Origin: CAYYVJ01 sp964475115
GTDB taxonomy: Bacteria; Bacillota; Clostridia; Lachnospirales; Lachnospiraceae
Length of the DNA: 6,446 bases
Assembly: GCA_964475115.1 (NCBI GenBank)
Contig: CAYYVJ010000103.1
Location: 1-6,446 of the forward strand
Direction of reading: 5' to 3'
How positions within the stretch are numbered: the stretch's first letter is position 1; every line of letters begins with the position of its first letter. The notes under the pieces were generated by a model. It was not told the origin of the DNA. It saw nothing but the letters and a program-made list of their open reading frames with translations, and searched no databases. The position numbers and the translations under genes were made by a program. This document shows positions 6,230 to 6,446 of the stretch, piece after piece.

Positions 6230-6291
6230 TATTTTCCACTGTGACAAGCAGTGTGAGTCAATAAAAAAGAAAAAAACTTTTTAAAAAAAGA

Positions 6292-6320
6292 TTGACAAAG
6301 ATTTTTGCGTATGATAGTAT
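6292..6320 (+). promoter_or_regulatory. rRNA operon promoter P2
   Basis: TTGACA (6292-6297) is perfect. Seventeen bases later is TAGTAT (6315-6320, 4 of 6), rescued by an extended -10 TGA at 6312-6314. Directly upstream is an A/T block (6261-6290) resembling an UP element. The expected start is near 6327, about 91 bases after P1; tandem promoters at roughly this spacing are usual for rRNA operons. Confidence 0.82.
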
Positions 6321-6347
6321 ATAAAAGTTGCTGTTGACGCAGACAAC

Positions 6348-6419
6348 AAAAGAAAAAACTTGAACATTGATAATACAATTATCACTGTTCGAAAAGAAAA
6401 AAACTTGAACATTGATAAT
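6348..6419 (+). repeat. Direct repeat in the leader (two copies, 45-base period)
   Basis: Copy 1 at 6348-6374 and copy 2 at 6392-6419 are AAAAG, six or seven A, then the identical 16 bases CTTGAACATTGATAAT. They differ only by one A. The cores start at 6359 and 6404. An inverted copy of the core lies between them (6376-6390). Confidence 0.95.
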
Positions 6420-6446
6420 TGAACAGTATAGACAAACCCTGAAAAT

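Larger units (their letters stand above)
6236..6446 (+). other. 5' leader of an rRNA operon (16S gene beyond right edge)
   Basis: This stretch of about 210 bases has no protein-coding gene. It follows two strong tandem promoters and ends in sequence (GAACAGTATAGAC, then CCCTGAAAAT) of the kind I associate with pre-16S leaders of Clostridia. It contains short hairpins at each predicted start, three copies of an A-rich motif, and a repeated core that can form alternative hairpins (6359-6421). No mature 16S sequence is reached, so the rRNA assignment is strong inference rather than direct observation. Confidence 0.78.

Noticed and set aside
6334..6362. Third promoter starting from TTGACG at 6334-6339
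   Set aside because: At 17 bases spacing there is AACTTG, not a -10, and the TTGACG is the loop of the hairpin at the P2 start.
6348..6419. CRISPR-like array
   Set aside because: There are only two repeat copies, A-rich and within a transcribed leader, with a spacer that is an inverted copy of the repeat. No cas genes are present.
1..6446. Mobile element, phage or defence-system genes
   Set aside because: Every protein gene belongs to a housekeeping or transporter family. I saw no transposase, integrase, terminal repeats or toxin-antitoxin pair. The tRNA shows no duplicated 3' end within the window to mark an integration site.

Overview
The window is AT-rich DNA with strong AGGAGG-type Shine-Dalgarno sites. 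It carries a low-GC Gram-positive style GyrA, a two-subunit oxygen-sensitive (iron-sulfur) fumarase and a YtrA-type GntR/ABC cassette. Together with an rRNA leader of the type I associate with Clostridia, this points to an anaerobic member of the Clostridia, perhaps Lachnospirales-like. That placement is inference; no species is claimed. A gyrA gene next to an rRNA operon is common near the replication origin of Firmicutes.

Layout. (1) 1-1651, plus strand: the 3' two thirds of gyrA, cut by the window edge. (2) 1658-1697: a hairpin with U-runs on both sides, which can terminate gyrA and the convergent operon. (3) 1716-3594, minus strand: a tightly overlapping three-gene operon in the order GntR/YtrA-type regulator, ABC ATPase, six-helix ABC-2-type permease. 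It has a consensus sigma-A promoter, and a palindrome that looks like the regulator's own operator lies over the expected transcription start. (4) 3595-3778: the divergent intergenic region, with further copies of the operator half-site near a plausible fumarase promoter. (5) 3779-5924, plus strand: fumarase alpha subunit, fumarase beta subunit and a PlsC-type acyltransferase, closely spaced and probably one operon. (6) 5949-6137: a perfect consensus promoter, a short leader with two hairpins, a tRNA-Ser(GCU) and a U-run. (7) 6139-6446: no protein gene. This stretch holds two strong tandem promoters and a structured leader that very probably belongs to an rRNA operon whose 16S gene starts beyond the right edge.

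How the parts relate. The genes are mostly housekeeping: DNA supercoiling, C4-dicarboxylate metabolism, phospholipid synthesis and stable RNA. The YtrA-ABC cassette looks like a self-repressed, ligand-induced export or membrane-stress module of unknown substrate. I found no convincing new multi-gene system. The most notable structure is in the rRNA leader. A core sequence occurs as plus copy, inverted copy, plus copy, so the middle segment can pair with either flank and form two mutually exclusive hairpins.
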